From: Platerodrilus igneus
Lineage: Eukaryota; Arthropoda; Insecta; Coleoptera; Lycidae
NCBI GenBank assembly: GCA_036346225.1
Contig: JARFIW010000500.1
Coordinates: 3,782,001 to 3,846,000, forward strand
DNA: 64,000 nt
Reading direction: 5' to 3'
The notes under the pieces are model-generated. The model saw only the letters and a list, made by a program, of their open reading frames with translations, did not search any database and had not been told where the DNA came from. The position numbers and the translations under genes are program-made. The stretch's first letter is position 1, and each line of letters starts with the position of its first letter. This document shows positions 21,031-33,593 of this stretch, one piece after another.

Positions 21031-22715
21031 ACATAGAAATAAAAACTCGAGATCAAAATTTTAATAGCGCGTCAAAAGACAAGATGAAAAAGGAAATAAA
21101 CAAATGACCCGTTACCTACTTTACACAGGGGACATTCTAAGAAGATACTGCACCCAGTGCTAAACGAGGAAGTTGGTCGACGGAAACCAATACGTTTCCA
21201 ATTAAATATTAATGAATAATTTTGCCTGGCATAGGAAATAAAAATCAATATAAATTGTTGGTTATTTTGCAAAAAGAAAAGTCAGTGACCGGTTTTGCTG
21301 TTCTTTGCAGCTCATCAGACGAAATGCATCTATAGGTAACACGTCATTCGTTTATTTACATTTACTACTTGTATGACGAATACAATCTGCATCTAGTATC
21401 TAGTATATAATTTTTTAATATTGTGCAATTTCGTAATATTTAAGTGCAAGGTTCAAGCCTTAATTTGACTATTTAATGAAATCTTTGGCACATCGGATTG
21501 GCCAGTTACAAATATTAAAATTAGATGCTATAGGTACTAGAAGAAGATTGTATTCGTCATACAAATAGTAAATGACTTGTTCGTATAACAAATCAAAGTA
21601 ATTCCTTTCGCAAAGTAAGGAAGACCTGCGGTAGTCGCCAAAATGGTATTGACTGAAAGGGAAAGAATTACATTATCAATGATATGAGTATATGGTGACA
21701 GCGATACATCTTTCTTAACGCGAATGCCGGCGGTATTGTACTTTCTAAGCCTTATTACTCGAAAGGTAATTGATGAAAAACATTTGTTTATAGTGTTTTG
21801 GACAGCTTTCGAGATCAGCTACAAGAATATGTAATAAAAATAGGGGGTACCATTTAAAAAAGTTGAGGTAACTTTCACGTGACTTTCAAATGACCCTTCA
21901 AGGTCAAACCAATGGCAACATCTTATAGCCTTTTCAAAACCATACAACTTTTGTTTGAAATATTTTTCTCTAAAATGTTTTATTTTTGAGATATTCCACC
22001 GTTTCCAGACTTTTCTAACACACCGTATACGTGGTGTATAATAACAGACGAGAAGACCAGTTATTTACTTGAAAAATGGGAACTACTTCATCTGATAGAC
22101 GATTTTAGTGACGACCTTAGAGACAATTTTAAAGGTCGAATGGGTTTTGTAATCATTAATTTTAATTTTTCATTTGAAGTCGATTGTTTTTAAACCAAAG
22201 TTTCATGTCCTTTTTTATGACTTTCTTTAAATTAAGAATTATTTATAAAGTGCTTTTTTTGTATAAAACCGGTCGATTATCACACCGGTGCTTTTAGTTA
22301 CATACTGTACTTTTTGCATTGCACCATTAACTTTGTTTTTCTTATTTCAAAAATGTTTTTTGCGTACCTTTAACTTTACAACTTACGGTTTAATATTCAA
22401 TATTTATTTGGCTTTATCAGTAAGGAAAAAAGTTTGTGTTTACAACACCAAAATTAATAAGATACCGACCGTATTATGTTAAAAGAAAAATTCTTGATTT
22501 TATTATACAGGGTGCCACTAAATAGAATATCCTGAACTTTATCCACGGGAGTAGGTATAGTAGCCCGCATAACAGAAAGAACTTTTCGTGTGAAAATGTT
22601 TTAGAAAATGCTTCATTTCAAACATACAGGATGTTAAAAAATTTAAATAAAACTGGCGATTCTGTCTGTCTGTTGTCCCTTTACTGAATGGCAGGTATGC
22701 TGTGGTTAGTGGTGG
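21031..22715. other. Unassigned AT-rich spacer
   Basis: No gene is supported. It contains the inverted-repeat element at 21358-21574, a short palindrome ACACCGTATACGTGGTGT at about 22021-22038, and ATACAGGGTGCCAC at 22504-22517, which resembles the TATACAGGGTGT motif of the LTR families further right. Confidence 0.5.
21358..21574. repeat. Inverted-repeat (foldback/MITE-like) element
   Basis: Arms of about 45 bp at 21360-21405 and 21529-21573 are reverse complements with few mismatches. Both include TGTATGACGAATACAATCT. They enclose about 120 bp of non-coding sequence. No clear target duplication is seen, so it could be a MITE or a hairpin remnant. Confidence 0.65.
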
Positions 22716-23355
22716 TCTAGAGGAAGTCGAAAAAGTGACTAGCCAGAAGGCGTTCTGGACAGCCTTTAAAGAATTTTCAGGAAGGGGCGGAGATAACCGC
22801 GCGTAAATCGGAGGGTGAGGAGGTGGCGGAGGATTAAAATTTTAGATTTAACTTAGCATTAGAAATGGATATGAGCATGGTTATAACCAAAACCTGTTAA
22901 AATAATTAGGAAAATAAATTAAAAATTAATTAATTATAAGGATTATAACCAAATCAATGTGCACGAAATTTCACCAAACATAATAATCACTACCAAACCT
23001 TAAACGCGCGGAATATCGTGGATAAATCAAAACAAGTTAAATAATAACAAACTAAATCAAAAGCCTTCATTGATCAAAGCAGTAATTAAATAAAGAAATG
23101 CAAAAAAGTGAAACCGCGCATTACCCTGGACTTTAAAGAGGTAGTCATCTTGACCCAACTTACGTGTACCTACCATGATTTAGCAATGCATATCGGTTCC
23201 TTAACAGTTTTGAATCTAATTATCTCTAAATGACAATTAGTTTGGCTCCGTGAAATTACGAATGACTCTAAGAAATCTAACAGAATTATTTGCTAGCTTA
23301 ATAGTTCACAGTGGTGTTGAAATATTTGCGTTTGGAAATACTCGGAATTAGTCAG
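22716..23355 (+). mobile_element. R1-like LINE 3' fragment C (chimeric tail)
   Basis: Starts in the ORF2 C-terminus (SQKAFWTAFKEFSGRGGDNRA at about 22740-22806) and continues through a 3' UTR like that of LINE-A to about 23195 (ATATCGGTTCCTTAAC). It then switches to about 150 bp not present in LINE-A, ending GCGTTTGGAAATACTCG. Fragment D (24982-25548) has the same switch at the same point, so the chimera existed before both copies arose. The ORF is only the last 30 codons. Confidence 0.75.
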
Positions 23356-24981
23356 CCTGTGTTTAAACTATACTGTGTTCAATGTTCTGCGACATTAGTA
23401 TGGTTTCTGTCTGTGGTAACTTAATTTGGTCGTGGAATTGCTTGATTTGAGGCCGTCCGAAGGATTGTAACTAATACAGGCATGTCTTGTATCTTTCTGT
23501 ATTTCAAGAGGATGGAATGCTATGTGTCTTAGTTCATCTTTACGTTCGCCAGCATCGCCGTTGTACAATTAAAACAAAAGCAACCAGGTACTTATGAAAC
23601 TATTTATTGAAAATTAATTTTGTGTACGAGTCACGGTTAAAGTTTTGATTTAACATTTACTAAATCACAAGAAACTTTTGTTAAAGAACGTAAATTTCAA
23701 GTTTATTTGCAAGATGTAATTATGCTCAAATCTCACGTAAAAATCAGTTTGAAAATTATTCCTAGATATTTGATAAGTCAAATACCTTTCGTTCAGAACT
23801 AAATTTTTTATAAGAGAAATTTTTGAACCTTTAGATAATTTAAAAGTTGTTATTCAGAGCACGAATATGATGCACATGTTAATTGTTAAAAATATGTATG
23901 AAATTCACCTTTGATTGAAAGATGTTTCTTGCAATATGTTGTGATTAGTAGAATACCTAAGCTGCTTTTAACATATGTTGAACTAACTTTTATTAATTTC
24001 ATGCTTAAGCCATATGAACGGTTTATGTAACAAGTTCTTTAGATAAAAATCTTGTAAGCCAGAACAGATCTGTTTTATGGATGTTTAAGAACCCAGACTG
24101 TATTAAATAATTTATAAATGCTAAGACCTCTCTAAGTAGAGAAGCAAATTTAGAGATTTTTGAAACTTACTTTATGTTGATTATTCTGATTATAGAGGAA
24201 ACATATTAAGAAATTTTTGAAACTTATTATATATTGATTATTAAATTTTTTTTATAAATAATTTTTGCAACAAAAGAGAATACCATTTAAATTAAATTTT
24301 GAATTAATACCTCCGTCTTTTTATTTTACTAATTGAAATTAACATTGCCCAAATTAGATCAGCAAAACTTTGAATGTGGAAAAAGTTGATACAGTACCAG
24401 GTAATAGAAACGGAATAAGTAATGTCCAGTAGAGTATTCTTTTTATAGGTAAGGTGTTATTGAGATTTTGAATTCAGGCCAATCGATCTATAAAGGTCGA
24501 AACATTTTGTTGTTGTAAGGCACAAACAGTGTCTTATATATTAGTTTTTTGTGTGACATTTTCTTGCAGGTCCGACATCGTGGAAGCTGGAGCAGAGGTC
24601 CAAGAGGTTTCCAGAGGTATTGTTTATTGTAATTTGTATGTTTTTTGGTAATCATTATATCCTATAGGTTTCTGCGTCTTCCTGTAGGATACTTTAGTTT
24701 TGTTTATTGTCTATATAGATGCAGTGGCGTCCATTTACGTTTTTTTGTTCCCGTTTGTAGTCGAGCCCAGCCTATATCCACGCCCAAACTCATTGCTCAC
24801 CCTTGGGGTAATTCCCAGACTAGACCGCGAATATAGTAAAGCTCGTGGGTCCACCGAGGTTTTGTTCACTAATTGACTCACTCCATAATTAAATTAAATA
24901 AAGAAAAAAATATATATTTCACTGACGCCACCAACGTAGAGCGTGCAGTAAAGTAGAGCTTTACTAACTAATTACATTTCA
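23356..24981. other. Unassigned AT-rich spacer
   Basis: No repeat family or gene recognised. TTTCTGTCTGTGGTAA at about 23402 also occurs at the start of the minisatellite near 25615. A 47-nt stretch at about 24571-24617 is bordered by splice-like CTTGCAG and GTATTG, but nothing supports an exon. GTGGCGTCCATTT at 24726 resembles a phrase in repeat D1. Confidence 0.4.
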
Positions 24982-25548
24982 GGAGGTGGCGGAGGATTGA
25001 ACATTTTAGATTTAACTTAGCATTAGAAATGGATATGAGCATGGTATAACCAAAACCTGTATAAAAAAATAAAATAAAAAAATAAATTAAAAAAAAATTA
25101 ATTAATTATGATTATAACCAAAATCAATGTGCACGACATACCCACACACCACTAAAACAATCACTACCAAACCTTAAACGCGCGGAATATCGGGAATAAA
25201 TCAAAACAAGTTAAATAATAACAAACTAAATCAAAAACCCTCATTAATTTACATCAGTAATTAAATAAAGAAATTAAAATAGAGTGAAACCGCGCATTAC
25301 CCCTGGACTTTAAAGTGATAGTGATTGTGATCCCCCAGAACGTTTAGTGCATACCCACCATGACTTTAGCAATGCATATCCGGCTCCCCTTAACATTTTT
25401 TTTAATTTATTTATTTATTCTAACATTACAATTAGTTTGCTACCTAAAAATTACAGCAAACCTGTTACTCCTAAGAAATCTAACAGAATTATTTGCTACC
25501 TTAAGTTATATTAGTTAGTTTTATATTATTTGCGTTTGGAAATACTCG
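24982..25548 (+). mobile_element. R1-like LINE 3' UTR fragment D (chimeric tail)
   Basis: Non-coding copy of the LINE 3' UTR (GAGGTGGCGGAGGATTG onward), matching LINE-A up to CTCCCCTTAAC at about 25405. It then carries the same foreign 140-bp tail as fragment C, ending GCGTTTGGAAATACTCG. The TG-rich minisatellite follows directly. Confidence 0.75.
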
Positions 25549-26400
25549 TGTGTGTGTGCGTGTGTGTATGTGTCTGTGTCTGTGTGCGCGTGTGGGTGCG
25601 TGAGTGTGTATGTGTTTCTGTCTGTGGTAATGTCCTTGGGACTGCTTTCCTTCCCAGCTACCGACCGTCGGCAGCCTGAAATCAGAAACCGAGAAGTTCG
25701 CATTCCTGTACGTGTCCTGGCCGTCGGCAGCCGGAAACCAGGGGGACCACGTACAGTCCCCGGTGTGTATGTGTGCGTGAGTGTGTTTGTGTCTGTGCGC
25801 GCGTGAGGGTGCGTGTGTGTGTTTCTGTCTGTAGTGTTGTCCTTGGGACTGCTGTCCTTCCCAGCTTCCGACCGTCGGCAGCCGGAAATCAGAAAGCGAG
25901 AAGTTCGTATTCCTGTACGTGCCCTGGCCGTCGGCAGCCGGAAATCAGAAAGCGAGAAGTTCGTATTCCTGTACGTGCCCTGGCCGTCGGCAGCCGGAAA
26001 CCAGGGGAACCACGTACAGTCCCTGGTGTGTATGTGTATGTGTGCGCTTGTGTGTATATATTTATGTCGTATGCGTGTGCGTGCAGGTACGTGTACATGC
26101 GTGTTTGTGTGTGTTTGGGTGTGTATATGTGTGTTTTGTCGTGCCGGTGTGCTATAATGGTGTGTGTTTATTGTTTTCATGTTTGTGTGTGCGTGTGCTT
26201 ATGTCTGTGGTGAAGTCCTTGGGACTGTTCCCTCTCCCGGTTTCCAACCGCCGGTAGCCGGAAATCAGAAACTGAGAAGTACGCATTCCTGTACGTGTCC
26301 TGGTCGTCGGCAGCCGGAAACCAGGGAGGTCACGTACAGTGTCTGTTGTGTGTGTGTGTGTGCTTGTGCGTGTTTGTGTGTATTTTGCCGTGCTGATGTG
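25549..26400 (+). repeat. TG-rich minisatellite with ~200-350-bp higher-order units
   Basis: Three units start at about 25619, 25826 and 26200 with TCTGTGGTRATGTCCTTGGG-like text. Each holds a GC-rich core (CCGTCGGCAGCCGGAAA ... TTCCTGTACGTG ... CACGTACAGT) followed by a TG/TGCG-rich spacer of variable length. The middle unit has a tandem duplication of a ~56-bp sub-block (about 25870-25983). Overlapping ORFs on both strands are composition artefacts. Confidence 0.88.
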
Positions 26401-26409
26401 TTGTAATTA

Positions 26410-26939
26410 TGTTGTCAGAATATTTCCCCTGTGGTAATTTTTAGTTGCGCTACAACATTGGAAATATAAACATTACGTTACTGAAGCTAGGGTTAGATTT
26501 CTTAAAGCAATTACGAATATGGTTAGTATTTGGATAATAATTTGGTTAGATATCGACTTTAATTCATAGGAATGCAGAGCACTTACTAAACCATTTCAGG
26601 TTAGATATTTTTGATATGATTTATTTTTAAAACTGTTTTATCTCAATAATAATTTAAAGTGTAAGAGCCGACAAATTGGGGTTTTTTGTGTAAATTTATG
26701 AAAAGTTATAGACATCTGGAAACGTTTCAATAGGTCTTTAAAGGCAATAAAAAAGCTCGTTTTGCTGGCTTGATTTTCTAAAAATCTGACAGATGTAAAT
26801 AATTTAAAAAGGGGAGAAAATATTCAAAAAAGGTTGTAAATATTTAATCATTATACTGTGTATTGTAGAATTGCTTTATTTAATTGAATCAGCTAGTCGA
26901 GGCAAAGAAAATTATAAATTAACATTTCTACAAGTGTTT
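26410..26939. other. Unassigned AT-rich sequence
   Basis: No gene or recognised repeat. It probably includes the 5' remainder of the truncated LTR whose edge array begins at about 26940. Confidence 0.4.
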
Positions 26940-27179
26940 GAGCAATAAAAGAATAAATCATAGCATAAATATGACGCTCATCGTAGGGGCTGCGAGTAAC
27001 ACAGCATAAATATGTCGCCCAATTTGTGGGGCTTAATATAAGGGAAATATCACAGTAAATATAGCTCGACCCCCATCGTGGAGCTAAATATTAATATAAT
27101 AACAAGGGTTTTATTTTTCCTACAGTGAGATAACACGACATAAATATGGTCTGCCCAAACCGTGGGGCGAGATATCACA

Positions 27180-27181
<2 letters not shown>
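26940..27181 (+). repeat. Tandem PBS-like array at the edge of a truncated LTR
   Basis: Four degenerate units of LTR-edge plus primer-site-like text: GACGCTCATCGTAGGGGCT (about 26970), GTCGCCCAATTTGTGGGGCT (about 27013), GACCCCCATCGTGGAGCT (about 27069) and TCTGCCCAAACCGTGGGGCG (about 27149). Each is preceded by CACAGCATAAATAT-like text. The block ends CACAGTATATATA and enters a (TA)n tract. Confidence 0.65.

Positions 27182-27245
<64 letters not shown>
27182..27245. repeat. (TA)n microsatellite, ~64 bp
   Basis: Uninterrupted TA repeat between the edge of one LTR relic and the start of the next. Confidence 0.98.
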
Positions 27246-27248
<3 letters not shown>

Positions 27249-29418
27249 CGTGGAAATTATAGGTTAAGAAGGATATTAATCAGTTTACATATTGAAAAAC
27301 GGACGGATAGTAAGATATTTTTGTATTTCTAAATTGGAATGTAAAATTTCCATAACGGGTAGAAGCTTTAGAGTACATGAAAACTCAAGGATACGCATAA
27401 TTAGTTTTAATATTCTAAATCAAGTGCATCGGATAAGAAACGGAGCTTTTGGATATAAAAAATCAATAATTTAAACACATATTTCCATTTAACTAAACTA
27501 AACGTTCGTTATACAAATCCTAAGAAAACTCGGAATTATAATTTTAAACGGACGATTTGCTTCAAAGAAACAACTGATAGTTAAAATGTCAAGTTCAAAG
27601 AACTGAAATATACGTTGGGACAAAATTCTATAGAATTGAATGTAACGGTCGATGCGACAAGCTACTAAAATAACAAATGCTTTGAAAACAAAGTGAAATG
27701 AAATATCCATCATGTAAAACAGACAGAGAACGCGTATAATAAAACGTTGGTTAAAATACTCGTCTAAAGTACGCAATAGATTTGGAGGCCAAGCACAATA
27801 TCGATTTTCTGTAGTTTGAGTGGAATTCTAAAAGAGACAGTAAATATGGGTGAAACGAAGAAAGGTAGCTAGGGGTTGGACGAGGGAAAGCAATTAATTG
27901 GTCGAATGCTAGAAATTTTGAGAAGCTTGTTAGATGTTGTTGAGCGGATTTCAATGTAAAAACACGGTAAACTTGGAATTTTCAGACGTAGAAGTTCGTT
28001 ACGTACAAAATCTGTAGAATCTGTTTTGAAGAATAAGCTTTTCGATGAAAATAGGGTCCGTGAGGGGTGTTCAAAAGCACATAAATACACTAGGAGAGGT
28101 GTTAAAGCTCTCTTATTTCTTACTTACTTGCTGTTACGTGCTCTTACTTTGTACCGATTCTCACTTATTCGTTGACTTATAATATAACATCCTAAATTTG
28201 AAAGTGTGTAAAACGCTGTTAGTAACGTACTGGTAATGTATTAAAAGTGTGATTTGCACAAGTGGGTGCTGGCTTACAAAAGGTGATGTTACTACACGCT
28301 ACGATCTAATGATAGGATGGTACTTGGGTAAGCGAGTTGAGAAGTTTGAAACCAGTATGTGTGAAGTTATTACGGAAGGTTAAGCTTGGTCGAGACAATT
28401 ATCCGAGTAGAAATACTAAAGGTAGTTGCAGAGATTTGGATAGCGAGTGGAAATGAGTTGGATCCAGGTATAATAACGAAGTGTATGGACACAACGACGA
28501 GGGTTTTGGAACACATCTTCAGAGGTAACGATGGAAAAAGCTTACTCCAGGTAAAGAAAATTAATTTCTTGCTTTTGCTTGAATATTTGTGCTGGTATTT
28601 TGTGCTTGAGTGTTTTGACTTATTGGAGGTGTATTTGATTACCATAAAAACTCATTTAAAGGAGTATATGAAAAGGACAATTGGTATTGATTGTTCAAAA
28701 ATGTTTATTAATGACATTAAATTGTTGTTGTAAGGAGTAAACGGGTCTTTAGCTTTATTTTAAACAAAAATGCGATGTTTAAGAGCATTTAGAGTAACTG
28801 GGTTATACTGAGCTCACTATAAGTCCAGACTAAAAATCAATTTAGGGTTGCACGACGGGCTCATCTACTCGTCTAAAATAAAATTGTTGAAATATATTAA
28901 AAAATCTTGAAATTTTAAAAGATCTAAGGATTGAGATGTTAACATTTTTTGAAGGTGTATATACAAATGTGTAAATATGTTCTTGCTAATGTAAACTTGT
29001 TAATATGTGTAAATAAAAAGGTTTTATGTCTTGTTGCATTAGTTGAGTGGTAAATTCATTTGACTGTATTTGTGAAAAAAGAATGAACTTAGGATGGTTG
29101 GTATCCAAGAAAACATATTTTAGAGCTAGCCAGGGTGTGCAGAAATAAAGAGGCGTTCCAGAAGTATTTGTTTTTTTATTAAATTTTCAGAAAATTACTA
29201 TAACGGCCCAATAACGCTGGGATACGAAGGCGATCCCGATTGTTCTAGAGATCCACAGCAATTTTATGTTGGCCCAAGCGTGGGGATTGATTGGTCTTTA
29301 GGGGGAATCCACTGCACTTTTATGGCGCCCAATCCGTGAGGCGAGAATTGGTTTAGAGGTAGCCACTGCACTTTTATGTTAGCCCAAGCGTGGGGCTCTA
29401 TTTTATCGACTTCTACAG

Positions 29419-29420
<2 letters not shown>
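27246..29420 (+). mobile_element. Long-LTR relic, family F3, copy a
   Basis: A ~2.2 kb non-coding unit bounded by (TA)n on both sides. It starts TGTCGTGGAAATTATAGG and ends TCTACAGCA. It shares internal landmarks with the family F1 LTR and with the inverted F3 copy at 47684-49720: a CCAGGTAA site near 28548 and AACTGGGTTATACTGAGCTC at about 28798. Its 3' edge holds the PBS-like array at 29258-29398. With no internal coding region attached, it is best read as a solo LTR plus leader. Confidence 0.6.
29258..29410 (+). repeat. Tandem PBS-like array, three units
   Basis: Three ~60-bp units each have an LTR-edge-like CACAGCA/CACTGCA-TTTTAT followed by TTGGCCCAAGCGTGGGG (about 29269), TGGCGCCCAATCCGTGAGGC (about 29323) or TTAGCCCAAGCGTGGGGCTC (about 29379). 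The last is followed by TCTACAGCA and (TA)n. Confidence 0.72.

Positions 29421-29462
<42 letters not shown>
29421..29462. repeat. (TA)n microsatellite, ~42 bp
   Basis: TA repeat between F3 copy a and F2 copy a. Confidence 0.97.
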
Positions 29463-29464
<2 letters not shown>

Positions 29465-31294
29465 ATATGATAACACCGTACTCGGTGTTATGACGTTTTT
29501 ACTTAACTTCACCGCTCTGTATTCTCAAACCAAATTTAATCTTGCTAATTTTTTTATTATGCCACGGCTAGCCCTATTTAATCTACACAGAGTGCACAAC
29601 GTTACGATGATCAATTTTTCTCTTCTCCACCCCTTTATGATTACCTATTTGTTTGAATTGATAAAGCAAAATCAATTAATTTTGTATAACGAAAAGAAAT
29701 ATTATTTACAAGTTTTGAAAAATATTAAAGTACACCCTTCAATCAACCAATATCACGTGTATCATTTATTCCAAAATTTATATGCTTTGAAATCAATCTA
29801 AAGTCACCAAAAACTACCTCTTTTTACCAAAAAGATCTGGAACGTTCTGGGCCCCTTTATACTATATTACGTAAGTTTAACGTATGCAAATGTTTGTTGT
29901 TGACTTTATCACAAGTTTATACAAATTGAATAAATTCAGTATTTAATTTAAATAGAAAAAATATCTTAAAACTAATTGGATCTGACCTGCTACAGGTTGT
30001 TCGGGTTGTGGATCAACAGCCCTTTGTTGTCCTCATTCATCTATCACTGCTCTGCTTAGTTGAACCCTTCGTTTTCCATAAATTACTTTGTGCTTCTTTA
30101 TTTTATTTGCATTGAATCTCGCAACTCCAAATTGTACCAGAATTGTACCACAATCGTCGACGCTGATTTGAAATACTATATTGACCCAGATTTTAATTAT
30201 TCAGAAATCCTCCACACATTCGAAATGTTATATCGACCAATTCGAATTATTGTATCATAGATTCGAAGTATTGAAAAATGTACCATCAATTAGAAGTATT
30301 ATATCGATCCATTCGAAATATCCACACATTCGAAGTATTCACGCATTCGAAGTCCTATTATTATTAATATTTAGTTTAAATAAATTACCCCAAATTCTAC
30401 TCAAGTCAAACGGCAAAAGAAGTCTTCATAATCGTTGCACTTTATTGTCACTATAACGTACTTGATATTTTATTATAATTAAGCGTGACTTTTTGATTAG
30501 CAATGACGCAGCTTTGCCCTGCCTGAGTTTAAAACTGACCCGTCTTATCATTGCTCGGTGTTAATATAGGCTGTTCCCCCTTACATGTGGGCTGGGTTTT
30601 CAACAAGTCTTGCAGATACCTTAACCAACCTTATCTTTGTATTTCCTGCAAGTTCTGATGTAATATATTCGGTTTTCCGTGTAATATCTATTTGCTATAG
30701 ATACCTCGTTATCTTGACCATACGTTGTTTTGTATAGATATTGCCTTTTGGATAATTGAACAAAATAAATGATGTAACCTTAATTCTACTTTCGTTTATG
30801 TATATTTGAAACTGCGTTTTCTTATCAAAACGTTTATTGTTTCTGCGTAATTTCGTAAAGCTTTGTTAGGTTTTATCTATTATCTTCGTATTTGTTTTAT
30901 AACTAATTAGAACACTTCTCAATGCGCGTTTAATTACATGTACTATCATTTCTCTTGAATACGCGTACTTTTGTTGAAAGATATGCTCACTTGCATTACT
31001 TTAAATTAATAAAGGTCTATATACCGAGTATTGAATACTTGTTATTTACATAATGTATGGATTACCTATTTTCCTGCTGAATACGCGTTCTATTGTTATA
31101 AGATGTGCTTCCTTGCATTGCTTAAAGCTAATTATGATCCATATACGGGGTGTTAAATGCTTGCTATTTACATAATGTACGAATTATTTAATTTTCTGCT
31201 AAATAAATGCAGTTTTCTGTTTCCTATTGCAATTTATGGTTACTACACTACCCTTGATACTCAATACATCCCTAAACAACCCCTTATCACAGCA
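29463..31294 (-). mobile_element. Solo LTR, family F2, copy a
   Basis: A ~1.83 kb unit between (TA)n tracts. Plus-strand ends are TGATATGATAACACCG and TTATCACAGCA. Sister copies are at 45761-47651 and 49756-51515, with ACACAGAGTGCACAACGTTAC shared by all. Alignment of landmarks (GCCACGGCTAGC, the GACCTG site, TATACAGGGTGT-like) with the inverted F1 LTR puts its sense strand on minus. Near its plus-strand start is a hairpin ATAACACCG-TACT-CGGTGTTAT. A ~120-bp internal tandem duplication lies at about 30950-31190. No internal coding region. Confidence 0.7.
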
Positions 31295-31304
31295 ATATAT
31301 ATAT

Positions 31305-33589
31305 TACTCATATTTAGACCAGGGTAGAAAATTAAATAATCACATCAAATAATTTTAATCACCGTGTATAAGGAATTTTATTAAATAATACGCTTTATTA
31401 AAACCTTGAAGCATAAATAAATTCGGTCGTTTCAGTAAAAATAAGAGATTTAAACCATGTACAAGACGCTTTATATCAAAAGAAACAGTATTAAAAAGCT
31501 CTGCGTGTAATGTAATTATTCCTAAACAAATGGAAATTACGTGCAAAATTTATATTAATTAACCCTATTTTAAGTAACAAGTAGTAGACAAAGCGTACAG
31601 ATTATAATTAATATTTAACTTGTATTCGCTAAAAATGAAAGGATAGAAGTCAATTTTAATTGAAGTTAATTGAATCGTTAGTAACAGATAATATCTATAG
31701 AAACTTGTAAAAACCCAATAAAAAGCAAATCCTAGAAGTGTTAGTTAGAAGTAGGATGTTTGAACACACCTGCGTATGTTAAAAGCAATTTCAGTTTAAT
31801 TTGTTTAGATAAACATGTCGATTCTAAGGATATTGGAAACGGTCAGATGCTTTAGCACGAAATACAAAACAGGGTTTATTTAAAAAGCTCTGAGAATTAA
31901 TATTATTTTGAACACCTGCGTAGTTTAAATATCACGGACGGCGAAAATTGTGTAGATAACAAATGGTTTCAAAGAATCTTGGAGAAACCGGGGCTTAATA
32001 TTCACGAGAATGTGCGATACGGGGTTATTTAACCCAGATAGTCCACATGGACTAAAATATAATCGATAATAAAGAATATCAATTTGCACCAATACGAACA
32101 GATTAGAAAAGGAAAGAGAAAATGCGTCAAGCAAAGACACATATAGTAAAAGGCGTGATTTAAGCAACGTCACGAGGGTCACAATTGGTTGAAAATAGGA
32201 TGCAAATATCAGAGGTAGAAACAACAATTTCTGTACAAAATTAATTAGTTTTTCTCGGACATGTTTGCGTGCCGTGTGAGAATTTCTGAGATTTAAATGG
32301 GGCGAGTGAAAATTTCGTAAAAACCGACGCGCGAGCGACGGAATGGGAACATAGAATGAGAAATTCTTTAGAATTACCCGTTTTGGGGAACAGACCGACA
32401 GACAGGCTTTTTGCTATATATACCGGTGGTAATATGAATTTCGGTCTCTTAGACTTTTGACTATTCGATGCGTTAAAAGCTCTTACATCCGCGACTTGAC
32501 TGAAGATGTTAAACAGTGCATTTTAGTTTGATAAAATAATTTAAAGTTTGCTCGTATATTTTAGTGATTCAAAATAGTTTGTTATTTACGTGCTAACATG
32601 AATGTACTTCAGTGCACTTAGATACAAGGTAATAAAATTTAGCATCACTGTACCAATTAGCAAAATTTACAACGACAAATGTATACACAAAAGTAGGCAG
32701 TTTTGGCGTATATTGGTGAAAGACGCATGCATTTCTTTGCTATTTTTCGGGGTGTTAATAATTAAATGGTTCAAATACGTGTCTGGATCCACGAAACAAG
32801 GGTCAGATATACACAGATGAGTTCCGGACAAGCCCGAAACAACTTTAAATAAATGGTGATGGAGAAAATTTTAAAAGCGTTGAGAATTAGAAGCCGTAAA
32901 TATAATCCTGTTGGAATGGTGTGATTAACTAAAGGGACGATGTACATTGAAGCTACGAGGACAGTAACCTTCAGGTAAATTATACTATTTTGTTTGACAT
33001 TTTTGTGTGTGTTGAATTACTTTATAATTGATTTACTTTAAATGGACATTAGTGAAATTGTACTAACCATAAAATTTTAATGTTAAGATGAAATTTGCTT
33101 GTTTAAGTAGAAAGGGGTATTTAGTATTGATGTTCTGGATTATGATGAAATTTTAGGTATGTCTTTGAGCTCAATTAGACGAACCTGGTTAATTAACGTA
33201 AAGGGTGGTAGATGCTCCTTTTTACTCTGCATATATTGTTATATTAATTAGTCGGCATCCAACAAGGACTTTAATTCTGGATGCACATTAAAATGATAAT
33301 AAAATTAATCTTGAAATTCTTTTTAAAACTGAATTTTATGCTAAAATTTAATTTGAAAATTTAATGTATTCTGAATATTGATGTAAATAGAGTTAACGTT
33401 GATGTTTGTGGTAGGAATGTGTTTGTTTTTTTTTATGTATGAGGATGAAAGCTATCTAGAGGAGCAGCCGAGGCGATTAACAGAAGAAAATCAACAGACC
33501 AGGTAATTCAAGAGGTTTCACAGCATTCTTGACGCCCAATCTGTGGGGCTCGATTCAGCAGGTACCCGGATAGTGGAGGTCTCACAGCA
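31305..33589 (+). repeat. F1 5' LTR, ~2.28 kb
   Basis: Starts TACTCATATTTAGACC and ends GGTCTCACAGCA. A pseudo-PBS (TTGACGCCCAATCTGTGGGG, about 33532-33551) lies inside, about 55 bp before the end. A TATA-like CACCGTGTATAAGG at 31360-31373 lies near its start. TATATATACCGGTGG at about 32415 is a second TATA-like site and a better placed promoter candidate for a long U3. Matches 36644-38886 apart from small indels. Confidence 0.85.
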
Positions 33590-33593
33590 TTCT

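Noticed and set aside
24571..24617. 47-nt host exon bordered by CTTGCAG and GTATTG
   Set aside because: Splice-like ends alone are common in AT-rich DNA; there is no adjoining coding exon.
26950..29400. CRISPR-like array from spaced GCCCAA...GTGGGG repeats
   Set aside because: Units are degenerate, follow LTR-edge text and match a retroelement primer-binding site; this is eukaryotic repeat DNA.
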